A DNA stretch of 64,000 nt from Jilunia laotingensis (GCF_014385165.1 NZ_JACRTF010000001.1:4216001-4280000); one strand, 5' to 3'. Shown: positions 1-9,050, counted from the stretch's first letter. Program-made: numbers and translations. Notes: generated from the sequence alone by a model not told the origin.

Positions 1-399
1 GCTTTGGAAGAGATGAGCGCTGTCATGCTCGAAACCATCCGTAAAGGAATGTGGAAAGCAAGCGAAGCACAGATAACCGAACTGACAAAACTGCATACGG
101 AACTGGTCAACAAATATCGTCCTTCCTGTTCAGGATTTGTTTGCGACAATGCCAAATTGCGGGAATTTATTGCTTCCAAAGCGGATGCACCGACCGCCTC
201 TCAATATAAAAAGAACATAGCCACAATCCGTGAAGCACAGGTGGACGGTGATAATAAAGGGGTAGTAATGAAAAAAGAGGAGATGAATCAGCCGACCGAG
301 GGGCAAACCAATACACTGAGTAATATTGCAGTAGGCGTTGCAGTCGTCCTAGTTGTCCTGGCATTGGTGATATTCATCCGTCGTCGCAAAAAGATCTGA
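1..399 (+). CDS. hmuS: HmuS/CobN-like heme chelatase family protein, C-terminal end (5' partial)
   Basis: The frame is open from base 1, so this is the 3' end of a longer gene that starts before the window. The visible 133 residues end in one membrane segment (about residues 108-126) followed by a short basic tail, RRRKK. CobN-type large chelatase subunits of Bacteroidota heme loci (HmuS) have this kind of C-terminal anchor, and the next genes (an unknown membrane protein, an ExbB-like channel and a DUF2149 protein) match the hmuYRSTUV order of Porphyromonas and Bacteroides. HmuS is thought to remove iron from heme in the envelope. The call rests mainly on gene order, because the catalytic part is outside the window. 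The stop is 2 bp from the next start, so the genes are co-transcribed. Confidence 0.7.
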   Translation, partial: ALEEMSAVMLETIRKGMWKASEAQITELTKLHTELVNKYRPSCSGFVCDNAKLREFIASKADAPTASQYKKNIATIREAQVDGDNKGVVMKKEEMNQPTEGQTNTLSNIAVGVAVVLVVLALVIFIRRRKKI

Positions 400-401
400 A
401 T

Positions 402-1094
402 ATGGACACTGTTGTACTTGTATTGATGATCTTGACTGCTTTTAACTTTTTGTTAAAGCAAACTTTCTGGAAAGCAATGGCAGTAGGTATCTTATCTATA
501 GCCTGTGCTTTGTTTGCCGGATTGACATGGCCGTATGCCATCGAACAGTCAAAGACTCAGATAGCGGACTGGTTGGGCAACCCGTCTCTAATGCTCGATA
601 CTTCCGTTTTTCTGACCATTGAAGTTTCTCTGCAAATGGCGTATGCCATGCTAGCAGTACACGTAGCCAATGATTATCCGGTAAAGCCCCGAACGCTCCT
701 CGCCTATCGTCTACTGCGCTGGTTTCCGGGATTAATAATTTTTCCGGTACTGTTCAGCGGATTGGTATATCTTATTTTCACATTCCCCGGTGTTACCTTT
801 ACAACCATTGCAGGAAGTTACGCTGCATTTATACTGATAGCAATTCCGCTTGGACGTTTACTGATTCTCCGGTTACTTCCGGAAAAAGAATTAAGACTGG
901 AATTATTCTTCCTGACCAATGCACTGGTCGCTATATTGGGAATTGTAGCCACCGTAAACGGCCGAACTTCCGTTGCAGGTGTAAGTGAAGTGAACTTCAT
1001 GGCACTTGCCGGTACCCTAGGAATTACGGTTGCAGGCATACTCCTCGGCTGGTGTTGGTGGAAATTAAAGAATCGGCTTAAAATCTCACCTTAA
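402..1094 (+). CDS. hmuT: HmuT-like polytopic membrane protein
   Basis: A 230-residue, very hydrophobic protein with about six predicted membrane helices and no soluble domain. I see no catalytic motif. It starts 2 bp after the upstream gene, and the operon continues with an ExbB/TolQ-like protein and a DUF2149 protein. In hmu operons the gene in this slot encodes a small inner-membrane protein of unknown biochemical role, probably part of the energising complex for the HmuS chelatase or the TonB-dependent receptor. The name is by position only. A gap of 106 bp follows, without a clear promoter or terminator. Confidence 0.6.
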   Translation: MDTVVLVLMILTAFNFLLKQTFWKAMAVGILSIACALFAGLTWPYAIEQSKTQIADWLGNPSLMLDTSVFLTIEVSLQMAYAMLAVHVANDYPVKPRTLLAYRLLRWFPGLIIFPVLFSGLVYLIFTFPGVTFTTIAGSYAAFILIAIPLGRLLILRLLPEKELRLELFFLTNALVAILGIVATVNGRTSVAGVSEVNFMALAGTLGITVAGILLGWCWWKLKNRLKISP

Positions 1095-1200
1095 TGTATT
1101 TTATTCGGTTTCTTTCAATTTTCTCTAAAGAGAGCCCTATGTTTCTTACTACAAACCCCTTTAAAAAGACATATAAATAAATCAAAAATAACGAATAACG

Positions 1201-1809
1201 ATGAATATCATATCAGACATTTTATATTGGATTTCAACAGGTCTTTTAGTACCTGTTATTGTATTGTTAATTTTCCTGTTTTGCCGTTCTTTGCTCCTAA
1301 TAGGCAATTTCTACGGACAATACTTGTCTATCCGGAAGACCGAAGCCATCCTGCGCAAAGAACTAAGTACACTAACTCCAGTGACGTTAGATGAACTAAG
1401 TGACAAACTGCCCGAAAGCTCCTCGTCACTTGTGATCAATTCTATAAAACAGATACTTGAAGCACAAAATACCCCTGCACAAGTGCAACGCCTCATTGCT
1501 AACTTTGAAATTGCAGCCGACAAAGACCTTGCAATATCAAAGACGCTCACAAAATTAGGTCCCATTTTAGGTCTGATGGGTACGCTCATCCCGATGGGAC
1601 CTGCATTGGCAGGACTGGCAAGTGGTGATATTGCCTCTATGGCGTACAATATGCAAATTGCTTTTGCAACCACCGTAGTGGGACTTGTAGCCGGTGCTAT
1701 CGGGTTTCTCACCCAACAAGTAAAACAACGCTGGTATCTTCAGGACATGACTAATCTGGAATTTATCGCAGCACTAATCAATGAAAAAATCAAGAGAGAT
1801 GAAGCGTAA
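1201..1809 (+). CDS. hmuU: MotA/TolQ/ExbB-family proton channel protein (HmuU-like)
   Basis: A 202-residue protein with a first membrane helix at about residues 12-36, a cytoplasmic region to about 118, then the family signature starting LGPILGLMGTLIPMG (119-133) and a third helix near 153-172. This is the MotA/TolQ/ExbB fold, which uses the proton motive force to drive an envelope partner. In an hmu operon it is expected to energise heme uptake or heme processing. The next gene overlaps its 3' end and probably supplies the ExbD-like partner. Start ATG at 1201 leaves the full first helix. Confidence 0.85.
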   Translation: MNIISDILYWISTGLLVPVIVLLIFLFCRSLLLIGNFYGQYLSIRKTEAILRKELSTLTPVTLDELSDKLPESSSSLVINSIKQILEAQNTPAQVQRLIANFEIAADKDLAISKTLTKLGPILGLMGTLIPMGPALAGLASGDIASMAYNMQIAFATTVVGLVAGAIGFLTQQVKQRWYLQDMTNLEFIAALINEKIKRDEA

Positions 1810-2131
1810 TTTACTAAGAAAAGAGGAAGACAGCGACCCGATCAGTGTCGTATCCAATTTATTTGATGTAGCCATGGTTTTTGCCGTTGCACTCATGGTA
1901 GCACTCGTCAGCCGGTATAATATGACAGAAGTATTTTCCCAGGAAGATTATACTATGGTGAAAAATCCGGGAAAGGAAAATATGGAAATTATCACGAAGG
2001 AGGGGCAAAAAATAAACCGATATACTCCTTCTGAAAATCAGGAGCAAAAGAAAGATGGTAAACGTGGCAAGAAAGTAGGTATTGCCTACGAACTGGATAA
2101 TGGTGAAATTATTTATGTTCCCGAAGAATAA
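1781..2131 (+). CDS. hmuV: DUF2149 protein, ExbD-like partner (HmuV-like)
   Basis: A 116-residue protein with a short basic N terminus, one membrane helix (about residues 27-44) and a charged periplasmic tail. This is the topology of ExbD/TolR, the usual partner of ExbB. The family (DUF2149) is found next to CobN-like and ExbB-like genes. The start is uncertain: ATG at 1781 overlaps the previous gene by 29 bp; the internal ATG at 1799 overlaps by 11 bp and is preceded by AAGAGAG, so it may be the true start. It is the last gene of the operon; a hairpin terminator follows 27 bp after the stop. Confidence 0.7.
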   Translation: MKKSREMKRNLLRKEEDSDPISVVSNLFDVAMVFAVALMVALVSRYNMTEVFSQEDYTMVKNPGKENMEIITKEGQKINRYTPSENQEQKKDGKRGKKVGIAYELDNGEIIYVPEE

Positions 2132-2157
2132 AAAAGAATTTCACAAATAAGGGGAAG

Positions 2158-2195
2158 CCACCGGAATGAATTGAAATATTTATTCCGGTGGTTTT
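2158..2195 (+). terminator. Rho-independent terminator of the hmu operon
   Basis: A perfect 10-bp stem, CCACCGGAAT (2158-2167) with ATTCCGGTGG (2182-2191), loop of 14 nt, followed by TTTT. It lies between the convergent ends of hmuV (+) and the aldolase gene (-). Confidence 0.8.
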
Positions 2196-2216
2196 GAGCC
2201 TGTTTAAAATCCTTTT

Positions 2217-2885
2217 CTATTTACGTGCATCAGCTATAAAGCCTAGAGCTTCGGCACATTTAGCTGTTACGTAAGCCCAATCTTCAACAGCAATTTTATC
2301 ATCAGGGAAAAGTTTGCCCCCCATACCCATACAAAATACACCTACTTCGATCCATAAGGCTAAATTCTCCTGAGTCGGCTCTACGCCACCGGTCACCATC
2401 AGTTTAGACCACGGCATCGGAGCCAATAGCTCTTTTACAAATTTCACACCCAGCACATCCGCTGGAAATATTTTACATAAATCACAACCTGCTTCCTGGG
2501 CAAAACCTACTTCCGACAGGGTTCCACATCCGGGAATATAAAGTACGAGACGTCGATTGCATACCTTTGCTATTTCAGGGTTGAACAAGGGACCTACAAT
2601 GAAACAAGCACCCAACTGTAAATAGAGGGCAGCCGTTGCCGGATCGACAATGGAGCCTACTCCCATTGCCATTTCAGGACATTCTTTTGTGGCAAATTTC
2701 ACCGTTTCAGCAAACACTTCATGGGCAAAATCACCACGGTTTGTAAATTCGAAAGCACGGATACCACCTTCATAACAAGCCTTTACCACTTTCTTTGCCA
2801 CATCTGCATCCTTATGATAGAATACAGGTACCATTCCTGTTGAACCCATTTTGTTCAACACTGCTATTTTATCAAATTTTGCCAT
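2217..2885 (-). CDS. eda: 2-dehydro-3-deoxy-phosphogluconate / 4-hydroxy-2-oxoglutarate aldolase
   Basis: A 222-residue class I aldolase of the KDPG/KHG family, a single cytoplasmic TIM barrel. It cleaves 2-keto-3-deoxy-6-phosphogluconate to pyruvate and glyceraldehyde-3-phosphate, the last step of the Entner-Doudoroff or uronate pathway. Visible family features are FEFTNRG (45-51, with the catalytic-type Glu46), the phosphate-binding style PGCGTLSE (118-125), the Schiff-base lysine in CKIFPAD (Lys138) and VTGGV near residue 164. The length is normal. No kdgK lies beside it in the window; it appears to be monocistronic, with its own promoter 50 bp upstream. Substrate preference between KDPG and related keto acids cannot be read from sequence. 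Confidence 0.85.
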   Translation of the reverse strand: MAKFDKIAVLNKMGSTGMVPVFYHKDADVAKKVVKACYEGGIRAFEFTNRGDFAHEVFAETVKFATKECPEMAMGVGSIVDPATAALYLQLGACFIVGPLFNPEIAKVCNRRLVLYIPGCGTLSEVGFAQEAGCDLCKIFPADVLGVKFVKELLAPMPWSKLMVTGGVEPTQENLALWIEVGVFCMGMGGKLFPDDKIAVEDWAYVTAKCAEALGFIADARK

Positions 2886-2933
2886 CGTCTTACTTATACA
2901 ATTTATACATTAAGCCACCATAATGCAGGCGTA

Positions 2934-2963
2934 CAAAGGTACAATAACTTTCGTAATAGCAAA
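2934..2963 (-). promoter_or_regulatory. Bacteroides-type promoter for the aldolase gene
   Basis: On the minus strand TTTG (2963-2960), 18 bp, TACCTTTG (2941-2934). This fits the sigma-ABfr consensus TTTG/TAnnTTTG. The start codon is about 49 bp downstream. Confidence 0.65.
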
Positions 2964-3083
2964 GGCTGCTATCCGGCAGATGTATCAACCGGGATCAATC
3001 CGTTCAAATACATGTTCTGCAGATTCGTGAGATAACAAAAACGGCATGAATTACTTCGTGTCGCTTTTCTCATAAATTCTTAG

Positions 3084-3091
3084 TATCTTTG
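3084..3091 (+). promoter_or_regulatory. -7 box of the promoter for the NhaC-type antiporter
   Basis: TATCTTTG matches TAnnTTTG and lies 29 bp before the ATG at 3121. No exact TTTG lies at -33; the region there is T-rich (CTTTTCTC). Confidence 0.5.
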
Positions 3092-3120
3092 CAGCCCAAA
3101 TAAGAATACAGCTATACATA

Positions 3121-4419
3121 ATGAACGAAGAAAAGATAAATAAGGACCTTTCAGGTTGGTTGGCACTCAGCCCGTTATTTGTTTTCTTATGCCTCTATCT
3201 GGTGACCTCGGTCATCGTCAATGATTTCTATAAAGTCCCGATTACCGTAGCATTTTTAGTATCTTCCTGCTATGCTATTGCCATTACCCGCGGATTAAAA
3301 CTGGATCAACGCATTTATCAGTTTTCGGTGGGTGCTTCCAATAAAAATATCATGTTAATGATATGGATTTTTATCCTCGCAGGCGCATTTGCACAAAGTG
3401 CCAAACAGATGGGAGCTATCGATGCGACTGTAAATCTCACCTTGCATATCCTGCCCGATAATCTATTACTGGCAGGCATATTTATTGCCGCCTGTTTTAT
3501 CTCACTTTCCATCGGTACAAGTGTCGGTACGATTGTTGCACTGACTCCCGTAGCTACCGGATTGGCGGCAAAAACAGGTATAGATGTTCCTTTCATGGTG
3601 GCCGTAGTAGTAGGCGGTTCTTTTTTCGGTGATAACCTGTCCTTCATTTCCGATACCACCATTGCTTCCACGAAGACTCAGGGATGTGTGATGCGGGACA
3701 AATTCCGGGTGAATTCGATGGTGGTAGTTCCGGCAGCGATCATCGTACTGGGCATCTATGTCGTGCAAGGATTATCCGTCACGGCGATTCCTTCGATTCA
3801 GGAAATAGAGTGGATAAAAGTCATTCCTTATCTCATTGTTTTGGGAACGGCTGTGGCGGGTATCAATGTGATGATTATCTTGTTACTCGGAATTATTTCT
3901 ACTGCCATAATCGGGATCGTAACCGGAAGTTTTGGCGTTTTCGACTGCTTTGCCGCTATGGGAAACGGTATTACCGGCATGGGCGAACTTATTATCATTA
4001 CGTTGCTTGCCGGAGGAATGCTCGAAACCATTCGTTTTAATGGAGGAATCAATTTCATTATCACTAAACTCACCCGCCATGTCCATGGGAAACGGGGTGC
4101 AGAATTATGTATCGCAGCTTTAGTAAGTATCGCCAACCTTTGTACGGCCAACAATACCATAGCCATTATCACCACCGGTCCCATCGCTAAAGATATTGCT
4201 AAAAAGTTCAACCTCGACCGTAGGAAAACAGCCAGTATCCTCGACACATTTTCCTGTTTTATCCAGGGAATCATCCCCTATGGAGCGCAAATGTTGATGG
4301 CAGCAGGGGTAGCCGGCATTTCTCCGATCAGCATTGTCGGTAATCTGTATTATCCTTTCACGATGGGAACTTTTGCACTTCTGGCAATTATTTTTAGATA
4401 TCCCAGAAAGTATTCGTAA
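3121..4419 (+). CDS. nhaC: Na+/H+ antiporter, NhaC family
   Basis: A 432-residue inner-membrane protein with about ten or more hydrophobic helices. The central GDNLSFISDTTIAS segment (near residue 171) and GTSVGTIVALTP (near 133) are typical of NhaC-type antiporters, as is the C-terminal NLCTANNTIAII stretch. These exchange Na+ for H+, or in related members malate/lactate or amino acids, so the substrate is inferred from family only. It stands alone on the plus strand with its own promoter and faces the end of the next minus-strand operon. Confidence 0.8.
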   Translation: MNEEKINKDLSGWLALSPLFVFLCLYLVTSVIVNDFYKVPITVAFLVSSCYAIAITRGLKLDQRIYQFSVGASNKNIMLMIWIFILAGAFAQSAKQMGAIDATVNLTLHILPDNLLLAGIFIAACFISLSIGTSVGTIVALTPVATGLAAKTGIDVPFMVAVVVGGSFFGDNLSFISDTTIASTKTQGCVMRDKFRVNSMVVVPAAIIVLGIYVVQGLSVTAIPSIQEIEWIKVIPYLIVLGTAVAGINVMIILLLGIISTAIIGIVTGSFGVFDCFAAMGNGITGMGELIIITLLAGGMLETIRFNGGINFIITKLTRHVHGKRGAELCIAALVSIANLCTANNTIAIITTGPIAKDIAKKFNLDRRKTASILDTFSCFIQGIIPYGAQMLMAAGVAGISPISIVGNLYYPFTMGTFALLAIIFRYPRKYS

Positions 4420-4445
4420 GGAATTCAAGACAGAAAAGTAAAGAA

Positions 4446-4505
4446 CCTGTTTAAATTTGCTCAGCCTTCCTCTTAGGAGTTCTTTCATAGCAAAATTTAA
4501 ACAAG
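4446..4505. repeat. Imperfect palindrome between convergent genes; possible bidirectional terminator
   Basis: GTTTAAATTTGCT (4449-4461) and AGCAAAATTTAAAC (4489-4502) form a 13-bp arm with one bulge around a 27-nt spacer. Its outer edges read AGAGCTTGTTTAAA / GAACCTGTTTAAA, close to the GAGCCTGTTTAAAA at 2196 and GAGCCTGTTTCAAT at 24695, so it may belong to a dispersed short repeat as well as end transcription from both sides. Confidence 0.45.
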
Positions 4506-4584
4506 CTCTAAGAGACAGTTTTGTTTTTTATCCAGTGCTTATTTAAAAATATTCAGCAATTTTAGAGAGATTCAGCCAATGTCC

Positions 4585-5460
4585 CTATTTACTGTAAGAT
4601 GCCTTTACAAAAGGAGCGTTTAAAAGATAATCCAAACTTTGTTTTACACTTTCTTCCACCTCACAACTATAACTTTCAATTTCAGCAACGATATGCTTTA
4701 CTCCGGCTGTTTTTGCATTCCGGAAGATAGCATCAAATCCCACCATGCCACTTTGACCTATTTCCCGGTGATCTTTGATATGAAGCATAGTGAAGCGTCC
4801 CGGATATTTATTAAAATAGTCAATCGGACTATTTTGTCCTCTCACCACCCAATATACATCCATTTGGAAAAATACATATTCAGGATTGGTATTCTCCAAC
4901 ATATAGTCCATCATTACTACTTTATCTTCCACCTTTTGGAATTCGTGCGCATGATTATGATATCCGTATTGCAAACCGTTCAGCCTACATTTTTTGCCGA
5001 TCTCATTGAAATAATTACAATAGGTTTTCAAATCTTTTACTGTCTTAGGAACATTCATCCAAGGAGTTACAATATATTTCATACCAGCAGCCTTATGAGC
5101 AGCAATACATTGATCCCACCATCTTAATGATTCCGAAAAATCACCGGAAGCCAGTTCCTCATCCGACAATCCTCTTGTGCAATGTGAAGACAATACGGTC
5201 ATTCCGGCAGCTTCAACCGCCCGTTTAAATTCTTTAGGGGGCTTACCGTAGAATTTACCATTGTCATAATTGGCTGCTTCAACACTGGTATATCCCATTT
5301 GTGCCAGATCTTTCAATACGGCATTTATATCCTTTCCCTCATTTATAATATCCCTCACCGAATAAAGCTGGATGCATACCTCTTTTTTATTTTTTGCATC
5401 CATAAATTGAGGTAGTGCCATAATCACAGCGAACAAGAGCCAAAAATATCTTTTTTTCAT
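4585..5460 (-). CDS. Exported sugar isomerase/epimerase-like TIM-barrel protein
   Basis: A 291-residue protein with a signal peptide (residues 1-22, positive start, hydrophobic core, cut near MDA-KN) followed by an AP-endonuclease-2/xylose-isomerase-like TIM barrel. Probable metal and substrate residues are visible in GYHNHAHEF (166-174), MDVYW (200-204), HIKD (227-230) and VAEIES (near 258). In this neighbourhood it is the last of four genes with two Gfo/Idh/MocA oxidoreductases and a DUF1080 lipoprotein. In such sets the exported barrel protein is thought to act on 3-keto-glycosides, either cleaving the bond by elimination or isomerising the keto sugar. The reaction is inference; the fold and export are clear. 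Confidence 0.75.
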   Translation of the reverse strand: MKKRYFWLLFAVIMALPQFMDAKNKKEVCIQLYSVRDIINEGKDINAVLKDLAQMGYTSVEAANYDNGKFYGKPPKEFKRAVEAAGMTVLSSHCTRGLSDEELASGDFSESLRWWDQCIAAHKAAGMKYIVTPWMNVPKTVKDLKTYCNYFNEIGKKCRLNGLQYGYHNHAHEFQKVEDKVVMMDYMLENTNPEYVFFQMDVYWVVRGQNSPIDYFNKYPGRFTMLHIKDHREIGQSGMVGFDAIFRNAKTAGVKHIVAEIESYSCEVEESVKQSLDYLLNAPFVKASYSK

Positions 5461-5550
5461 TGTATCCTATATTAAATAAAAACAAACTCCATTGAAGAGC
5501 AATCACCATTGACCCTCCCCAATGAAGCTTATTCAATTAAAAATTAATAA

Positions 5551-6420
5551 CTAATCCAGAACTTTGACACGGATATTACGGAACCAAACATCATCACCAT
5601 GATCCTGCATTCCGATAAATCCTTCTCTATTATCACCCCCACAATTATTCAGCAATTGGAATGCCAACGGCCAATTCTTCTCACTGAACTTACTAGCTTG
5701 GAGCATCTCTGTCCACTTGGGAGTCCACAAATGGTATTCAAGGACGTTTTCATCATTTTGTCCGTGAACGACAGTTCCTTTATAAACCATAATCTTTGCC
5801 TTGTTCCATTCACCGAACGGTTTAGCGTTTTGCGGAACAGCCGGAATCATATCGTATAAAGAGGCTGCCTGACGATTATTGTCCTTGCCCAATTTGGCAT
5901 CGGGATGATTGGCATTATCCAAAACTTGGAATTCTGGTGCAGAAATATAAATAGGTTCCAAAACTTGGTTTCCATCTTTATCCGAAGTTACCTCCTGTGC
6001 CAGATAGAAAATACCGGAATTACCACCTTTTGATATTTTCCATTCCAGTTCCAATTCAAAGTTTTTAAATTTATGTGCAAAGATGATATCACCTCCATCG
6101 CCATCCTGAGCTTCACCGCCACCAGAACCGTTGAATTTGATGCATCCGTCCTCAATCGTCCATTTGGAAGGCACTCTGTCTTTACCGTATCCGCGCCATC
6201 CGTTGAAAGTTTTTCCATCGAAAATGGTAATATAGCCATCCTCATCTACCGGCAAGTTCAAGCTGTCGGTTTCGGCACCTTTCAATGTACTAGAATAAGC
6301 CAGTGCAACCATATCCGCTGATGGCTCTTCTTGCGCACTATTCGATTTGGGAGATGAACCGCAGGAAGTAATTACTCCAGCGATCATGCAACATGCTAAA
6401 GGATAAAATACTTTTTTCAT
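5551..6420 (-). CDS. DUF1080 (3-keto-disaccharide hydrolase domain) lipoprotein
   Basis: A 289-residue lipoprotein: hydrophobic N terminus and lipobox ending VITSC (Cys20). From about residue 62 it has the concanavalin-like DUF1080 domain with IFDGKTFNGWRGYG (66-79), KISKGGNSGIFYL and the C-terminal VWFRNIRVK. DUF1080 proteins are now annotated as 3-keto-disaccharide hydrolases, which cut glycosides that have been oxidised at C3. The neighbouring oxidoreductase that carries a Tat signal would make such substrates in the same compartment. Gap to the next gene is 90 bp, so it is likely the same transcript. No catalytic assignment can be made from sequence alone. Confidence 0.8.
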   Translation of the reverse strand: MKKVFYPLACCMIAGVITSCGSSPKSNSAQEEPSADMVALAYSSTLKGAETDSLNLPVDEDGYITIFDGKTFNGWRGYGKDRVPSKWTIEDGCIKFNGSGGGEAQDGDGGDIIFAHKFKNFELELEWKISKGGNSGIFYLAQEVTSDKDGNQVLEPIYISAPEFQVLDNANHPDAKLGKDNNRQAASLYDMIPAVPQNAKPFGEWNKAKIMVYKGTVVHGQNDENVLEYHLWTPKWTEMLQASKFSEKNWPLAFQLLNNCGGDNREGFIGMQDHGDDVWFRNIRVKVLD

Positions 6421-6460
6421 GATTTCAATTTATTATTTTGGTTACTAAATTAGTTATTTA

Positions 6461-7948
6461 TTATCTCGGCATATCAGGCAAATTCCATCCGTCACGGTAA
6501 TTATGTTTCACCAATTCGGCTGCAAATTGTTGCGCATTAACCGGTTCAGTCCAAGTTTTATCGAAAGTAGGATGGCCATTATGAATTTTAAATCCATCTT
6601 TCACAACGGTTCTGATTGTTTCAGTGTCACCGATGTTAGTGAAACGCATATTAGCACCATCCCATTCCAAAGTCTTGTTCAGACCTTGCAAACGAATAGC
6701 TAATACACCCATTACTACCATTTCATTCATAGGTCCTGCTTCTGAAAAATCAGATTTAGTCATTATGCGGCTTGAACGGTCTTCCTTACATGCACGTACC
6801 CAGTCCATTTCATGACCGCCACCCATTGCGTTAGGAACACGACGGCAAACTTTAGGAGCATTAGGAACACGACCTGATAATAAGAAGGGCTGTTGACCAT
6901 AACAGCCACAAATCAATGTGTCTTTGGTTCCGTGGAAAATGGTTAAACCACCACCAGGTCCCATCAATGGTTTGCCTTCCGGGAAACCTTTCGGACGTTC
7001 GGGCATCATGCCGCCATCATACCAATGAATTTCAACTTCCGGCATTCCAACCTTCGGCAAATTGTCACGAGAGGGGAAAATCATCTTCACGTGTTGAGCT
7101 TGCGGAGCGCAGGCACTTAGTAACAGAGTAGAAGAACCTTCCACTTTTGTAGGATAACCTAGTTTCAAAGCACGGAACGGTTGATGCAGAATATGACAAG
7201 CCATATCGCCCAATGCACCTGTTCCATAATCCCACCATCCACGCCAGTTCCAAGGATGGTATACATCATTATACGGATTTAATTTAGCAGGTCCTGTAAA
7301 AAGATCCCAGTTTAAAGTACTCGGAATACGGTCGGCTTTTTCAGGTGCGTTTAATCCTTGCGGCCAGATAGGACGGTCAGTAGCACATTCCACCTTAGTT
7401 ACTTCACCGATTTCACCATTCCATATCCATTCACAAACTAAATCAGTACCTTCGTCAGATGATCCCTGATTACCCATTTGGGTAGCTACTCCGGTAGAAG
7501 CAGCCAGATTAGTTAACAGACGGGATTCATAAACAGAATGAGTCAACGGTTTCTGGCAATATACATGCTTGCCCATTGTCATAGCATCCGCTGTAATGAT
7601 AGCATGAGTGTGGTCGGCTGTTGCAATGATTACACCATCGATAGATTTACCCATCTCATCGTACATCTTGCGGTAATCCCAATACTTCTTTGCATTTGGA
7701 AATTCGTCGAATACACCTTTAGCATACCTCCAATCCACATCACAGAGGGCTACAATGTTTTCAGTGCCCTTCACGTTATTGATATTGGTATGCCCCATAC
7801 CACCAATTCCCACAGCTGCAATGTTGAGCTTGTCAGTTGGGGAAACATGTCCGTGGCTCATACCCAAAATAGAACTCGGAGCAATAGTAATTCCGGCCAA
7901 AGCAGCAGTTCCGGTTTTCAGAAATTGTCTTCTAGAAATCTTTGTCAT
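6461..7948 (-). CDS. Tat-exported Gfo/Idh/MocA-family oxidoreductase
   Basis: A 495-residue protein. The N terminus has a twin-arginine signal, SRRQFLKTG (5-13), then a hydrophobic stretch, so it is exported folded with its NAD(P) cofactor. The Rossmann motif is VGIGGMG (46-52), and the family EKP motif appears as CQKP (131-134), with Gln in place of Glu. The C-terminal half is the usual alpha/beta substrate domain. It probably oxidises a hydroxyl (likely C3) of a sugar or glycoside. It is 10 bp downstream of a second, cytoplasmic family member and 40 bp upstream of the DUF1080 lipoprotein, consistent with one operon. Confidence 0.8.
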   Translation of the reverse strand: MTKISRRQFLKTGTAALAGITIAPSSILGMSHGHVSPTDKLNIAAVGIGGMGHTNINNVKGTENIVALCDVDWRYAKGVFDEFPNAKKYWDYRKMYDEMGKSIDGVIIATADHTHAIITADAMTMGKHVYCQKPLTHSVYESRLLTNLAASTGVATQMGNQGSSDEGTDLVCEWIWNGEIGEVTKVECATDRPIWPQGLNAPEKADRIPSTLNWDLFTGPAKLNPYNDVYHPWNWRGWWDYGTGALGDMACHILHQPFRALKLGYPTKVEGSSTLLLSACAPQAQHVKMIFPSRDNLPKVGMPEVEIHWYDGGMMPERPKGFPEGKPLMGPGGGLTIFHGTKDTLICGCYGQQPFLLSGRVPNAPKVCRRVPNAMGGGHEMDWVRACKEDRSSRIMTKSDFSEAGPMNEMVVMGVLAIRLQGLNKTLEWDGANMRFTNIGDTETIRTVVKDGFKIHNGHPTFDKTWTEPVNAQQFAAELVKHNYRDGWNLPDMPR

Positions 7949-7958
7949 GATATTATTT

Positions 7959-9050
7959 TTAAGAGTTTATAATTGGCTTCGGATTATTTTTTTGTAATAA
8001 TCCATATCCATTTGTCATATTTCTTCTTCGTTCACGTATCTGATCAAGTGTCCGCAATTCTCCGATAGCCGGCAAGTCGTGCTTATGGGCATCCTGCAGG
8101 AAAGTCCAAGCATATTCAGATGCAACTGCCGAATCACGCATCGTGGGCAATTGCGGATTTCTGATCCCTGTCTCTATGGAGTCAGCAAATAAATCGCATA
8201 AAACATCTATGTTTTTACCGCCAAACGGTTTCTCGATATGAAGCGTCTGATGTACTCCGTGAAGATCGACTTTCGCCATCTGGAAATTATGTGTCATCCG
8301 GGCGATCCCCTTCGTACCGATGATATCTACATATGAGTTGTGAGTCTGATCTTTCGATAATTGTCCGTACACAAACCCTTGCGTTATGTCGAAGACAATC
8401 CCGTTTTGGAAAGTACCGTGGCACTGTATCCACCAAGGCTCCTTGTAGTTCCACATGTTCACACCTTGAGCGTGCCATGTCTTATATTCACATCCGGCAT
8501 ACCACCGGGCAATGTCCACATAATGCATACCGCAATCATGAAATGCAGGACCTTCATACTCGTGTCCTTCACCGGGAGCTAACCCTGGGGTCATATGGCA
8601 GATACGGAGAATAGCAAGTTCTCCTATTTCACCCTCATCAATAAATTGTTTGATAGCCTGATGATACCATGAATTGCGAAGATAGAGATTGACTGTGGAA
8701 AAGCACTGATGGTTTTCCGCCAGATCCACCACTTCCCATTCCTTATCAATGGCATCTGCCACAGGTTTTTCGGATATAATGTGTTTCCCGCTACGGATAG
8801 CTCTTTCTATCTGTTCTCTACGGGAATCTGCCAATGCAAATAGCCCGACTACTTGTACGCTTTCATCATCAAAAATTTCCTGTTCGTTCTCTACTATTTT
8901 AGACCTAGGCGATAATCTTTTTGCCTGTTCGCGAGAATCAAGATTCAAGTCGCAAATGTATGCCACCTCCCAACGCTCGCTTTTTTGCATTTCTTCCAAA
9001 TAAAATCGTCCCATACGGCCAAAGCCAATAAGACCAACTTTGATTTTCAT
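7959..9050 (-). CDS. Cytoplasmic Gfo/Idh/MocA-family oxidoreductase
   Basis: A 363-residue protein without a signal peptide. N-terminal Rossmann fold with GLIGFGRMG (6-14) and the canonical SEKP (93-96); the C-terminal domain includes HDCGMHYVDIARWY, where the histidine after the DxG is a common catalytic position in this family. It would oxidise or reduce a sugar or inositol with NAD(H). It is the first gene of a four-gene operon; the pairing of an exported and a cytoplasmic family member suggests that one introduces a keto group outside and the other reduces the keto product inside. Substrate not determinable. Confidence 0.8.
   Translation of the reverse strand: MKIKVGLIGFGRMGRFYLEEMQKSERWEVAYICDLNLDSREQAKRLSPRSKIVENEQEIFDDESVQVVGLFALADSRREQIERAIRSGKHIISEKPVADAIDKEWEVVDLAENHQCFSTVNLYLRNSWYHQAIKQFIDEGEIGELAILRICHMTPGLAPGEGHEYEGPAFHDCGMHYVDIARWYAGCEYKTWHAQGVNMWNYKEPWWIQCHGTFQNGIVFDITQGFVYGQLSKDQTHNSYVDIIGTKGIARMTHNFQMAKVDLHGVHQTLHIEKPFGGKNIDVLCDLFADSIETGIRNPQLPTMRDSAVASEYAWTFLQDAHKHDLPAIGELRTLDQIRERRRNMTNGYGLLQKNNPKPIINS

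Noticed and set aside
3684..4040. Plus-strand overlapping ORF and similar minus-strand ORFs inside the NhaC gene
   Set aside because: Out-of-frame shadows of the antiporter gene with biased composition.
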